DNA of 64,000 nucleotides from Sphingomonas sp. CFBP 13720 (GTDB lineage Bacteria > Pseudomonadota > Alphaproteobacteria > Sphingomonadales > Sphingomonadaceae), in contig NZ_JACYVA010000005.1 of NCBI RefSeq assembly GCF_014842075.1, forward strand, positions 68,509-132,508, in the 5' to 3' direction. This document shows, piece by piece, positions 32,230 through 44,800 of this stretch (position 1 is the first letter of the stretch; every line of letters begins with the position of its first letter). The notes beneath the pieces are model-generated. The model searched no databases and had not been told where the DNA came from. It was given only the letters and a program-made list of their open reading frames with translations. The position numbers and the translations under genes were made by a program.

Positions 32230-34379
32230 GCCGCCTCGCCCCGCTTGCCGTTCATCCGTGCCAGCGCCACGTCCTTCGCCGCGTCGAGCACCACCGTCCC
32301 GCGATCAATCACGACGATCCGGTCTACCAGATCCAGCATCCGCATACGATGTGTCGCGACCACGACGGTGCGCCCACGGCTCCACTGGGCAAACCGCTGG
32401 ATGAACTGGCGTTCGGTCGCCTCGTCCATCGCCGCCGTCGGTTCGTCGAGCAACGCCACCACCGGACGCCGCAGCAACAGCCGCGCCAGCAACAGCGCCT
32501 GCACCTGCCCGCCGGACAGACCCAGCCCGCCTTCCAGCACCGGATGCCCCAGCCCGTCGCGCAACCGCCGGACGAACGCTTCGGCCCCGACCATCGCCAG
32601 TGCGTCGCGCATCTCGTCGTCGGTCGCCATCGGTGCGCCCAGCGCGAGATTTTCGCGCAGTGTTCCATGGAACAGCCGGCTGTTCTGCGTCAGCAGCGCG
32701 ACGTCGCGACGCACATCGACCGGATCGACCTGCGCCAGCGTCAGCCCGTCGAGCAGCACTTCGCCCGAAAGCGGCGGCATCATGCCCGACAGCCCCTGCA
32801 ACAGCGTGGATTTCCCCGCGCCGTTACGGCCGAGCAGCGCGATCTTTTCGCCCGGCCGGATGTCCAGCGCCGCGACCGTCAGCGCGGGCGGCGCATCGTC
32901 GTCGCCATAGCCGAACACCGCGTCGCGCAGCGTGAACCCGCCGCTGACCGCCGCGACCGGAATGCGCCGCTCCGTCGCCGGCGCATCGACCGGCAACGCC
33001 ATCAACTGGTTCAGCCCGCCCATCGCGACGCGCGCCTGCTGCCACCGGCTCAACAGCTGCGTCACCTGGCCCATCGGGGCCATCATCCGCGACGCGAGTA
33101 TCGACGTGCCGACCAGCGTGCCGGTGGTGATGTCGCCCGCGATCACCATCGGAGCCCCGACGAAGATCACCGCGGCATAGACCGCGTTCTGGACGTTCTG
33201 CGTCCATAGCGACAGCGTGCCGGTCAGCCCGCGCAGCCGGAGCTGCGCTTCCCCCGCCACCGCGTTGTAATGGTTCCAATGGCGCTGGAACCGTTCCTCG
33301 GCCTGCAGCGCCTTGATATCCTCGATCCCCTGCACCGCTTCGACCAGCATCGCGTTGCGCAGCGACGATTCACGCATCGCTTCGGTCGCCAGCGCGCGCA
33401 GCCGGCGCTGGGCAAGCAGCGCGGGCACGACCAGCAGCACCAGCGCCGCCAGCGGCACGAACGCCAGCACGCCGCCGATCCACCACAACAGCCCGAGGAA
33501 CAGCAGGAAGAACGGCAGGTCGGCGGCGGCGGCGACGCTGGTCGACGTCAGCAGGTCGCGGACCTGGTCCAGATCGCGCAGTTGCGAAATGAACGTGCCG
33601 GTCGATTTGGGCCGCGCCCGGTTCGACACGCGCAGCGCGTGGCCGAACACCTGATCCGACATGGTCAGGTCGGCGCGCTTGCCCAGCACGTCGACGATGT
33701 CGGTCCGCAGCCTGCGCAACAGGAAATCGAACCCGATCGCCATCAGCACGCCGACGAACAGCACCGTCAGCGTCGGCCGCGACGCCGCAGGGATCACCCG
33801 ATCGTAGACCTGCATCGAAAACAGCACGCCCGCCAGCGCAAGGCAGTTGGCGACCACCGACGCCAGCATGACATGGGTATAGGCGGGCGCATCGCGCAAC
33901 AGGATGCGGCGCAGCCAATGGTCCTCATACGGCCGGATATAGCTGTCGACCCGCGCATCGGCGGCACTGCGCAGTGGGCGCGGCACCACGAAACCGCTGG
34001 CCCGGCCGGTCAGTTCGGCGACGGGAACGACCGTGCGATATCCGCCGTCGCCCACCACCTCGATACCGACCTGTCCGTCCGCATCGATCGTTTCGGCCAG
34101 CGCGATTTCGCCGTCGTCGAGGATGACGATCGCGGGCAGATGCCAGCTGGTCAGACGGATCGCGTGCGGCGCGATGAAGCGCACGTCCAGCCCGAACGCC
34201 CGCGCGATCGCCCGGACCCGTGCTTCCTCGCTACCCGTCGCGCTCCAAAGGCCCGCGAGTCGCGCACGCTGTTCGGACAAGGGCAGCCGGAAATGTTCGG
34301 CGGATCGCGCCAGCGCCGCGATCCAGCGTTCGACCGACAGCGCGGCGCGCATCCCGGCCAGATCGACCGGCGCGTTCAC
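32226..34379 (-). CDS. Type I secretion ABC transporter (LapB-like, with degenerate C39 domain)
   Basis: A 717-residue exporter. Residues about 1-125 look like a C39-peptidase-like domain, but there is no catalytic Cys in the expected N-terminal loop, so it is a non-cleaving CLD that binds substrate. Six membrane segments follow (about 155-430). The ATPase domain has Walker A GRNGAGKST, signature LSGGQVQALLLARLLL, Walker B VVALLDEPTAAMD and H-loop ATHRM. The start is a GTG that overlaps the stop of the TolC-like gene (GTGA). With HlyD and TolC it makes a type I machine like LapBCE, which exports large adhesins. Confidence 0.92.
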   Translation of the reverse strand: MNAPVDLAGMRAALSVERWIAALARSAEHFRLPLSEQRARLAGLWSATGSEEARVRAIARAFGLDVRFIAPHAIRLTSWHLPAIVILDDGEIALAETIDADGQVGIEVVGDGGYRTVVPVAELTGRASGFVVPRPLRSAADARVDSYIRPYEDHWLRRILLRDAPAYTHVMLASVVANCLALAGVLFSMQVYDRVIPAASRPTLTVLFVGVLMAIGFDFLLRRLRTDIVDVLGKRADLTMSDQVFGHALRVSNRARPKSTGTFISQLRDLDQVRDLLTSTSVAAAADLPFFLLFLGLLWWIGGVLAFVPLAALVLLVVPALLAQRRLRALATEAMRESSLRNAMLVEAVQGIEDIKALQAEERFQRHWNHYNAVAGEAQLRLRGLTGTLSLWTQNVQNAVYAAVIFVGAPMVIAGDITTGTLVGTSILASRMMAPMGQVTQLLSRWQQARVAMGGLNQLMALPVDAPATERRIPVAAVSGGFTLRDAVFGYGDDDAPPALTVAALDIRPGEKIALLGRNGAGKSTLLQGLSGMMPPLSGEVLLDGLTLAQVDPVDVRRDVALLTQNSRLFHGTLRENLALGAPMATDDEMRDALAMVGAEAFVRRLRDGLGHPVLEGGLGLSGGQVQALLLARLLLRRPVVALLDEPTAAMDEATERQFIQRFAQWSRGRTVVVATHRMRMLDLVDRIVVIDRGTVVLDAAKDVALARMNGKRGEAA

Positions 34380-35692
34380 AGTGTCACTCCGCGCACCCGC
34401 GTGCCCGTCAGCCCGAACGCATCGCGCGCGCGACCCGAACTGTACAGGCACTCCAGCTCCAGCCGCCGCAGGTCGTGCAGCGTGTTGACCGAATCGAACC
34501 GCGCCTGATGCAGCTCCTGTTCGGCGTTGAGCAGGTCGACCAGCGTCCGGGTGCCCATCTGGAGATATTGCAGCCGGTACAGCTTCGCCGTCTCGCGCAT
34601 GTTCGCCTCGCGCGACGCCTGCGTTCCGATCAGCCGGGTCAGTGCGGCGATCTGCTGCCGCGCCTCGGCCAGCCGCTGCCGCGTATCGTTGCGCGCATTG
34701 CGTGCCGCCGCCCCCGCCGCCTCCACGGCGAACGCCGCGCCGCGCAGCCGGGCACGCGATGCGCCACCGCCGAACACATTGCCGGAAACGCGCAGGCCGC
34801 CGCCGTACAGCGACCGGTTGCCCAGCGGATCGGCGATGTCGGTCGACGCATCGCCGGCGATCGACAGCGTCGGATAGCGTTCGGCCTTGCTGCGGCGGAA
34901 ATCGGCGGCGGCGCGGTCCGCGCGCGCGTCGGCTGCCATCACTTCGGGCACCACATCCCAACCGGGGGCCGTGCGCTCGCAGCTTTGCATCAGCCATGCC
35001 GGCACATCGGCGACGATCTGCGTCGGCGGCGTGTCTTGTCCGATCAGGAACGCCAGATTGCTGCCCCAGCGGCGTTCCTCCGCCTCGATCTGCGACGACG
35101 TCGCCTGTGCCGCCTCGACCCGCGCCTGCGCCTGCAATGCATCCGACCGGGTGGCGGCACCCAGATCGGCGCGGCTGCGGACCAGCCGCGCCAGTTCGCC
35201 CACGCTGGCCTGCTGATCGATCGCGACGATTCGCAGCGCGGCGGCACGCTGCGCCTCGACCACCGCATAGCCGGTGTCGCGGATCAGCCGGTCGATCGCG
35301 AGCAGCAGTTCGGCCCGGCCCGCCGCCGTATCGGCGCGGGCGGCATCGACGGTGCCGGCGACCTTGCCGAAATCATACAGCATCTGCGACGCGTTCAGTT
35401 GCGGACGCGGGCGCCAGTTGCCGCCGATCCGGCTGTCGATCCCGGTGCCCACGCCTGCCGACACCTGCGGCAGATAGCCGGCGCGTGCGACGGCCACCTG
35501 CTCACCGCGCGCGTTCAGCACACCGGCGGCTTCGCTGATGACGGGATGCCACTCGACGGCGGCACGTGCGGCACGTTCCAGCGTCAGCGGCGCATCCGCT
35601 TCCGTCGCGCCGACGGCACCGGCCATGCCGATCGCCGCCGTTATCACCAGTTGTACGCCGTACCTTGGGAAATCGCGCCAAGGGCAACTCAT
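34376..35692 (-). CDS. TolC family outer-membrane channel of the type I system
   Basis: A 438-residue outer-membrane efflux protein. A signal peptide (residues 1-30, VITAAIGMAGAVGATEA) is followed by two long helical repeats; segments such as ARAGYLPQVSAGVGTG, LNASQMLYDFGKVAGTV and YLQMGTRTLVDLLNAEQEL are typical of the TolC/LapE group. The start at 35692 gives a normal signal; a longer reading to 35785 would begin in an AT-rich gap. It leads the tolC-ABC-hlyD-marR unit, all overlapping or tightly spaced. The adhesin gene ends 138 bases upstream on the same strand. Confidence 0.92.
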   Translation of the reverse strand: MSCPWRDFPRYGVQLVITAAIGMAGAVGATEADAPLTLERAARAAVEWHPVISEAAGVLNARGEQVAVARAGYLPQVSAGVGTGIDSRIGGNWRPRPQLNASQMLYDFGKVAGTVDAARADTAAGRAELLLAIDRLIRDTGYAVVEAQRAAALRIVAIDQQASVGELARLVRSRADLGAATRSDALQAQARVEAAQATSSQIEAEERRWGSNLAFLIGQDTPPTQIVADVPAWLMQSCERTAPGWDVVPEVMAADARADRAAADFRRSKAERYPTLSIAGDASTDIADPLGNRSLYGGGLRVSGNVFGGGASRARLRGAAFAVEAAGAAARNARNDTRQRLAEARQQIAALTRLIGTQASREANMRETAKLYRLQYLQMGTRTLVDLLNAEQELHQARFDSVNTLHDLRRLELECLYSSGRARDAFGLTGTRVRGVTL

Positions 35693-35724
35693 GTTCTCGA
35701 TTTCCCTATCGTCCGCCGAACATC

Positions 35725-35825
35725 TAACGGAGAAGGCATTCAATAAACATGAACGTATTGATAAGTCGACAAAAATTAGAAACATTTGTTAAATAAAGAC
35801 AATATCACAATTAAGACTCTGTCGG
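35725..35825. other. AT-rich island between adhesin gene and export operon
   Basis: The stretch 35761-35820 is only about 23 percent GC (14 of 60 bases by direct count), against roughly two thirds in the surroundings; it is rich in AAAATTAGAAACATTTG-type runs. It lies before the tolC-like gene and may hold its promoter, or a site for an AT-binding silencer. No gene was found in it. Confidence 0.6.
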
Positions 35826-35830
35826 GGTGC

Positions 35831-38800
35831 TCATAATACAGGGTGGTGGAGGGCTCCGTTGCGATCCTGCTCGTCGATCGCTGCAAGGTAATCCAGCGGA
35901 TCGGCCGGTTCGAAGACGACCGCCCCGGTCATATCGACACCCGTCATCTGCCCCGCTTGCTCCCCGTCCATCGGCTCGTCGAGATACCGGGTCAGCACGT
36001 CCTCGGGCGTGCCCTGTCCTTCGAACTCGGCGAACAACAGGTCGGCGTCGACGGTCGGCAGGTCCGCCCCGTCCAGATCATCGACCGCCAGCCCCGCCAG
36101 CATATCGTCGTCCAGCGCGATCGCATCGGCCGCCAGCCTCCCGAAACCGCCCACGCCCGGAACGTCGATCGTGATCGCCAGCGTCGCCTCCGCGACCGCG
36201 CCGTTCGGCTGGACGATCTGATAGGTGAAGCGGTCCACCAGATCGCTGGTCGAATAGGGCAGCCCGGCGGCGGGCTGGTAGGAATAGCTGCCCGTGCCGT
36301 CGATCGTCAGCGTGCCGTACGTGCCGGCGATCGTCACCGGATCGCCGATCGCGGCATTGCCGATCCGCAGCGTCGCGAACGCCGAGCCGGCGGCGTCGTT
36401 ATCGAACACATTGCCGTCGACCGTGCCGATATCGGTCGCCACGAACCGGTCGAGATGCGTCACGACCTCGCTGATGTAGACGGTGGTGCCATAGCCCGTG
36501 CCGACGAAGTTGGTGCTCGACACGGTATAGCTGTACGTCCCCGCCGGCAGGTCGGGGATGGTGAGCGTCGCGCCCGATCCCAGCAGGTTGGCCGCCGACG
36601 TCTGCGTCACGCGGCCGACTTCCGTCCCCCTGCTGTCGGTGACGACGATCGTATAGCTGGGCAGGACCGCGAGCAGCCCTGACCGCGCCGCGATGATCGT
36701 GACGTCCGACGTAGTGTTGGTGGCGACGGTGAAGGTATCGGCTCCGCTGGCGGTACGCGATACCAGCACTGCAGTCGGCGTGAGGAAGCTGAATTCCTGC
36801 GCCGGTGCGATCGACGTCTCGACGTTGACGTAATCGACTGCGACCACGGCGAAATCGTTCGCCGCGGTCGGCGCGGCGGCGATATCGGGGCTGCCGATGG
36901 CGATCGACAGCGTTGCCGTCGCGGTTTCGCCGTCGCTGGCATCGAACAGCGTGTATCCGATCGTCTCGGTCCGCCCGATCGCCGCCGGGTTGGCATCGGG
37001 GGTATAGGTATAGCTGCCGTCGCGGTCGACGATCAGCGTCCCCCAGGCACCATCGACGACGGTGCCGTCCGCCGCGATCGCGGTCGTGACGCCGTTGACC
37101 GTCACGCTTTGCACGCTGGTCTGTGGACTGGCCGAATCGACGTCGCCACCGGCATTCGCGTCGGTGATGAAATTGCCGTCGGTCGCCTGCGGTACGGCGG
37201 CGGACACCTGCGTGAAATCGGTATCGGTTCCCCTCACCGCCAGCGTGCCCAGCAGCCCCAGGCCGACGGTGCCACTATACGCCAGGAACGCGCGATATTC
37301 GCCGGGTCCGAAACTGTCGGTCGCGACCAGATCCCCGTTCAGCAGGTTGAGACGCAGCACGGACGTACTGCCGGGTCCATCGGCCGCGACCCACCGCGTC
37401 CCGTCAAACCGTTGCACGACCACCGAATAACCGGCGAGCGCAGTAATATCGGCGACCGCGCCATAGGTGAACACCGCCCCCAGCGAATGCCCCGGATCGA
37501 CCGAGAACCGTACCGCGGGCGTGCCCAGCACCTCCGCCTGAAGGTTCAGCAGCCCGACCGACGTCAGCAACACATAGGCGGCGCCGCCGAAGTCGACCGA
37601 AGTCGTCGGAGCCAGCAGGTCGATGCCCGCCGCGTCGGCGTTGTCGAACGCGACGATATCGAACGGCGCGACGACAAGGGCCGGACCGGACTGGTTGCCC
37701 GCACCATCCGTCTGCCGCACCGACAGCGTATCGCCGTCGGTCTGCCCCACGGCCAGCGGGACGACGAAGCGCCCGTCCCCGGCCACGACCGCGCTGCCCA
37801 ATACCGTGCCGGCTGAATCGCGGACGACCACCGTGGCACCGGCTTCGCCCTGTCCGCTGACGCTGGTGCCATCGGGGGCGACGGTCAGTCCGGCGGGCGG
37901 CGGCGGCGCGGTGACGTCCAGCGCCTGAAGCCCGGTGGGCAACGACGGGTTGCCCGCCCCGTCGGTCTGCGTGACGGACAGCACCTCGCCATTGGCCTGC
38001 GGCGGCGACAGCGCGACGGCATAGTCGCCATCGGCCCGCACGATCGCGGTGCCGATTTCGACGCCGGCCGCGTTCGTCACGCTGATCCGCGCGCCGGGTT
38101 CGCCCGACCCGGTGACGATCGCGCCATTGGCGTCCAGCGCGGCGACCGGCGCGGCGGGCGCGGTGAAATCGGGGGCCACGACCGGGACCGGCGACGACAC
38201 GTTCCCGGCACCATCGGCCTGCACCACGTTCAGCACTTCGCCATTGCCCTGCGCCGGCGACAGCGGCGCGACATAGGCACCGTTGCCGTCGGCCACCGCA
38301 GTGCCGATGATCGTCCCGTCGGGGCCGGTCACCGTGATCCGCCCGCCCGACACGCCGGTCCCGCTGACCGTCGCGCCATCGGCCGAAACCGTCGCGGTCG
38401 GCACCAGGGGTGCGGTCATGTCCGGCGCGATCGCGATGCCGGGCGGCGACGGATTGCCGGCGCGGTCGACCTGAATCGCACGCAGAATCTCGCCGTCGGT
38501 CTGCGGCGGGGACAGCGGCACGACATAGCCGCCTCCCGCCCGCACCGTGGCGCTGCCCAGCACGGTGCCGGCCGCGTCGGTGATCGTCACACGCGCGCCG
38601 GGTTCGCCGATACCGGTCGCGACCGCGCCATTGCCGACGATCTGGATCGTCGGTGCGGGCGGCGGAGTGATATCGGGCGCGGTCAGCGACAGCGTGGGCG
38701 ACAAATTGCCTGCCCGGTCCTCCTGCACCACCGCCAGCGGCTGGCCGTCGGCCTGTGCGGGGGTCAGCGGCACGGTGAACGATCCGTCGGTCGCGACCTG

Positions 38801-41800
38801 AACCGCCCCGAGCAGCACGCCGCCCGCCCCGACGACGCGGACCGTCGCCCCCGCCTCTCCGGTGCCCGTGGCCGCCGTGCCGCCGATCGCGACGGCCGCG
38901 ACCGGGATCGCAGGCGGCGTGATGTCGGGCGCGATCAGCGGCAGATCCGGCGACACGTTCCCCGCCGCATCCTCCTGCACCACGACCAGCGATCCGCCAT
39001 TGGCCTGGGGCGGGGTCAGCGGCACCGTGAAGCTGCCGTCCGCCGCCGCCGTGGCGGTGCCGACGATCGTACCGGTCGCGGTCGACACGGTGATCGTCGC
39101 TCCCGCCTCGCCCACGCCGGTCACCACCGATCCGGTCGCATCGATCGATGCCAACGGCGCACCGGGCGCGGTCAGATCGGGCGCGACCAAGGTCACCGGC
39201 GACGATTCGTTGCCGCCAGCGTCGGTCTGCGACAGCCTCAGCACCTCGCCCTCGACCAGCGGCGGTACGAACGGGAACGCGAAGCTGCCGTCCGGCTCGA
39301 CCGCCACGCCGCCCAGCAGCGTACCGTCCTCCGCCACGATCGTGACGACCGCCTCCGGCTCCCCAGTGCCCGACACCCCCGAACCATCGGTGGCGATGAC
39401 CGCGTCCAGCGCGGCGGGCGCGGTGATATCGGGCGCGTCGATGTCGATCGCGGGCGACAGGTTGCCGGCGGCATCGGACTGCGTGACGGTCAACACTTCG
39501 CCATTCGCCCGTGGCGGGTCCAGCGTGGCGACGTAGTTCCCGCCGGGCTGGACGGTAGCGATCGCGATCGTCGCACCGGTCGCATCGGCGATCAGGATGG
39601 TCCCGCCCGGCTGACCGGTTCCGGTCACCTGCGTCCCGTCGCCCGATACCGTGGCGGTCGGCGCGGGCGGCGCGGTGAAGTCGGGTGCCACGGCGGTCAC
39701 GCCGGCCGACGCGTTGCCGGTCCCATCGGCCTGCACTGCCGTCAACCGCTCGCCATCGACCTTCGCTGGTATGAGCGGCGTCGTATAATTGCCGTCCGGA
39801 TCGACCGTGGCCGTGCCGATCACCGCCCCCTGCGGATCGGTGATCGTGATCGCCGCCCCCGGTTCTCCGGTGCCGGCGGCGCTCGCACCGTCCGGCCCGA
39901 TCGTCAGCGTGGGCGCGGTCGGCGCGGTGATATCCGGCGCGGTCAGCGGCACGACGGGCGACGCGTTACCCGTGGCATCAACCTGCACAACCGACAGTGC
40001 CTCGCCATTCGCCTGTCGCGGGGTGAGCGGCACCACGAAGCTGCCATCGGCCCCGACCACGACACTGGCCAGCGGATCGCCATCAACATCGCGCACGGTA
40101 ACGATCGCCCCGGCTTCACCCGTCCCGGTCACTGCCGTACCGTCCTGCGCGACCGCTGCCACGGGGGCTGCCGGCGCCGTGATATCGGGCGCGATCAGCG
40201 GCACGACGAGCGAGGCATTGCCCGCCGCATCGGACTGCACGACCGACAGTGCCTCGCCATTCGCCTGACGCGGGGTGAGCGGCACCGTGAAGCTGCCGTC
40301 AGGCAAGACGGTGGCGCTCCCCAGAACGTCCCCATCGGCATCGCGCACGGTAACAGTCGCCCCGGCCTCGCCCGTCCCGGTCACTGCCGTTCCGTCTTGC
40401 GCGACCGCTGCCACGGGTGCTGTCGGCGCGGTGATATCGGGCGCGATCAGCGGCACGACGGGCGACGCATTGCCCGCCGCATCGGCCTGCACCGCCGACA
40501 GCGCCTCGCCATTCGCCTGACGCGGCGTAAGCGGCACCGTGAAGCTGCCGTCCGGCAAGACGGTGGCGCTGCCCAGAACGTCCCCATCAGCATCGCGCAC
40601 GGTGACGATCGCCCCAGCCTCGCCCGTCCCGGTCACCGCCGCCCCGTCCGGCGCGACCGTCGCTACCGGGGCGGGCGGCGCGACATAGTCGGGTGCGATC
40701 GGGGTAGCAGGCGCGGATGTGTTGCCGGCCGCGTCGCGCTGGACCACCGACAGCGTTTCGCCATCGATCTGCGGGGTCTGAAGCAGGACGGTATAGCTTC
40801 CGTTCGGACGCACCGTGCTGCTGCCGAGCAACGTGCCGTCGCCGGCGGTCACCACGACCACCGCGCCGCGTTCCCCAACCCCCGATACCGCCGTCCCGTC
40901 GACCGACACGATCGCGCTGGGCGTCGCGGGTGCCGTCAGGTCGGGCGCAAGCGCACCGGTCGCGGGCGAGACGTTGCCGGCGGTATCAACCTGCACGACC
41001 GTCAGCGGCTGGCCGTTCGCCTGTGCCGGCGCGATCGGTACGACATAGCTGCCGTCCACCGCGACCAATGCCGATCCCAGCGGTACGCCGCCCGGACCGG
41101 ACACGCGCACGGTCGCTCCCGGCTCGCCGGTGCCGGTGACGGTCGCACCAGTGGCGTCGACCGTCGCGAGCGGTGCGGGCGGCGCGGTAACGTCGGCCGC
41201 CGTCAGGAACAGCGGCGACGACGCATTGCCCGCGCGATCGGTCTGCACGACCGACAGGGTTTCGCCGTCGCGCTGTGCGGAGGTCAGCAACGCGACGTAA
41301 CTGCCACGCGCATTGACCGTGGCGGTGCCCAGCACGCTGCCGTCGTCCGCGCGGATCGTGATCGCACTGCCGCGTTCGCCGGTGCCGGTGACGACGGTCC
41401 CGCTGGCATCCAGCGTCGCGGTCGGCGCGGACGGTGCGGTCAGATCGGGCGCGAACGCGGTGGAGGGTGCCGAAACCAGCCCGTCGGCATCGGTCTGCGT
41501 GACGCGCACCGTCTCGCCATCGATCCGCGGCGGCGCGATCGGCAGCGTGTAGCTGCCATCTGCGGCAGCGGAACCGGTGGCAATTACCGCGCCGGTCGCA
41601 TCGCGTGCCGTGATCGCCGCGAACGCCTCCGCCGTGCCCGACACCGCTGTGCCGTCCGGCGCGAACAACGCGGTCGGGGCATCGGGACCCGTGTCGGGGA
41701 CCAGATCGGGCGCGATCGCGACGGCAGGCGGCGAAACATTGCCCGCGACATCGGTCTGCACCACCTCGACCGCTTCGCCATCGATTTGCGCCGGGACCAG

Positions 41801-44800
41801 CGTAACGGCATAGCTGCCGTCCGGTGCCACCACGCCCGACCCGATCGCCACCCCCAGCGGATCGGTGACGGACACGGTCGCGCCGGGGTCGCCCGTCCCG
41901 ACAACGCTGGCACCATCGGGCGAAACCGCCGCGACCGGCGCGGCCGGCGCGGTCAGGTCGGGCGCGGTCAGCGGTGTCGCGGGTGACACATTGCCTGCCG
42001 CGTCTGCCTGCACGACCGACAACGTCTGACCATCGATCAACGACGGCGTGACCGGTACGGCGAACGCGCCCCGCGCATCGGCGGTGCCGACGCCGATGGT
42101 GGTGCCGTCGGCGGAGCGCACCACGATCGCCGCTCCCGGTTCGCCCGATCCGGTCACGACCGTGCCGGTCGGATCGATCGTCGCGGCGGGGGCGACGGGG
42201 GCGGTGATATCGGGCGCGACCAGTGGGATCGCGGGTGACGCGTTGCCGGCGGTGTCGCGCTGCACGACCGACAATGCCTGTCCATCGGCCTGCGGCGGGG
42301 TCAGCGGCGCCAGATACGTGCCATCCGCCGCAACGGTCGCGGTGCCGACGATCGTGCCGTCCGTATCGGTGACGTTCAGCGTCGCGCCAGCCTCTCCGGT
42401 GCCGGTAACGCTGGTTCCGTCGCCGTTGATGGCGGCGGTCGGTGCGGCGGGCATGGTGAAGTCGGGCGCTACCGTCACGACCGCGACCGACACATTCCCC
42501 GCGTCGTCGACCTGAACGACCGACAGCGCTTCGCCGTTGGTCTGCGGCGGATTGAGCGGGGCCAGATAGGTGCCGTCGGCCCGGACGGTCGCCGATCCGA
42601 TCTCCACGTCCGCCGGGTCATGGATGCGGACGATCGCGCCCGGCTCCCCGGTGCCCGCGACCGAGATTCCGTCGGCATCGACCTGCGCCACCGGCGCACC
42701 CGGTGCGGTGATATCGGGTGCGGTCAGCGTGACCGATGGCGAACTATTGCCGCTCCGATCGGTCTGGGCGACGGCGAACGTCTCGCCATTCGCCTGTGCG
42801 GGGTTGAGCGTGACGACGAAGCTGCCGTCGTCCGCCACGATCCCGCTGCCGATCGGAACGCCCGCCGGGGTCGTCGCGGTCACGGTCGCGCCGGGTTCGC
42901 CGGTGCCGCTGATGCTCGCGCCGTCCGGGGCAAGTACGACGGCCGGCGCGTCAGGCGCGGTCAGATCGGGCGCGGCCACGGTCACGGGATCGGAGGCATT
43001 GCCGGCAGGATCGGTCTGGACGACGCGCAACGCTTCGCCATCGATCTGCGCCGGCGCGATCCGCACGACGTAGCTGCCGTCGGTTCCCACCAGCGCGGTG
43101 CCGATGATCGCCCCGGCGGGCGCAGCGACCGTGACGGTCGCACCCGCTTCGCCGGTACCCGACACCGTCAGCCCATCGGGCGCGACCTGCGCAACCGGCG
43201 ACGCGGGTGCGGTGGCGTCGGGCGTCACCAGCGTCGCGGCGGGCGACGCATTGCCGCCGGCATCGATCTGGACGACGGTCAGCGTCCCGCCGTCATTGGC
43301 GGGCGGGACCAGCGCGACGAGGATGCCGCCGTCCGCGCCGACCGTGCCCGTCGCGATCGTCATGCCCGCGCCATCGATCACCCGCACGGTCGCCCCCGGT
43401 TCCCCCGTACCGCCGACCGAGCTGCCATCGGACGACAGCGTCACCACCGGCGCGCCGGGTGCGGTCAAGTCGGGGGTCGCAAGCGTCACGGGGGCGGAGA
43501 CGTTACCGGCGGCATCGGCCTGCACGATCGTCAGCGAACCGCCGTCATTGGCGGGCGGGACCAGCGCGACGAGGATGCCGCCGTCCGCGCCGACCGTGCC
43601 CGTCGCGATCGTCGTGCCCGCGCCATCGATCACCCGCACGGTCGCCCCCGGTTCTCCCGTACCGCCGACCGTGGCGCCATCCGGCGATAGTGTCACCACC
43701 GGCGCGTCGGGTGCGGTCAAGTCGGAGGTCGCAAGCGTCACGGGGGCGGAGACGTTGCCGGCGGCATCGATCTGGACGACGGTCAGCGTCCCGCCGTCAT
43801 TGGCGGGCGGGACCAGCGCGACGAGGATGCCGCCATCCGCGCCGACCGTGCCCGTCGCGATCATCGTGCCCCTGCCATCGATCACCCGCACGGTCGCCCC
43901 CGGTTCTCCCGTACCGCCGACCGTGGCGCCATCCGGCGACAGTGTCACCACCGGCGCGTCGGGTGCGGTCAAGTCGGAGGTCGCAAGCGTCACGGGGGCG
44001 GAGACGTTGCCGGCGGCATCGGCCTGCACGATCGTCAGCGAACCGCCTGCGGTTTGCGGCGTCGTCAGCGCGACCGCGAAGCTGCCGTCGGCGGCTGCCA
44101 CGGCGGTGCCGATCACCGTCCCCGCCGCGTCGCGCACCTCGATCCGCGCGCCCGGCTCACCCTGTCCCGTCACTTGCGCGCCATCGTCCGAAACGGTCGC
44201 GGCCGGTGCCGTCGGCGCGACCAGATCGGGCGCGGTCACCGTGGTCGGGACGGATGCGTTGCCCGCCGCATCGGTCTGGATCACGCTCAACGGCTCGCCA
44301 GTGATGCGCGGTGGCGTGAGCGCGACCGCATAATTGCCGTCGGCACCCACCGTTCCGGTCGCGACCACCGCGCCCGCCGTACTGCGGACCTGAACGGTCG
44401 CCCCCGCCTCGCCCACGCCCGATACGCCCGACCCGTTCGCCGTGATGGTCGCGGTCGGCGCGGACGGCGCGATCGTGTCGGGCGGCGTGCTGCCGCCGTC
44501 GTTACCGCCGTTGCCATCGTTACCGCCGCCACCCCCGCCCGATGCCGCGACGCCGACGCCTACGCCTGTGGCGGCACCACCGACCGCGAGGGCCGGGATC
44601 AACAGCCCCGATCCCCCGCCGCCCGGACCACCGACCGCCAGCAACGGATCGATCTCTTCCAGCGGAACGAACCGCGGCACGCCCGAACCGGACTGCGCCA
44701 GCCATTTCCCGCCATCGCGTTCGATCAGCACCAGATCGCTGTCGCCCCCCTGATGCAGGACATAGAAGCGCGGGATGCGGATCATTTCACCGCCCGCCAT

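Noticed and set aside
34380..34997. N-terminal extension of the ABC exporter
   Set aside because: It lies inside the TolC-like gene; the GTG that overlaps the TolC stop gives a complete C39-like domain.
35831..37657. RTX calcium-binding repeats at the adhesin C-terminus
   Set aside because: No GGxGxD nonapeptide was found; the region is VCBS-like with an acidic end.
37658..44482. Possible CRISPR-like or satellite array because of the regular spacing
   Set aside because: The 252-base period is in frame and encodes 84-residue Ig-like domains; there are no short direct repeats with unique spacers.
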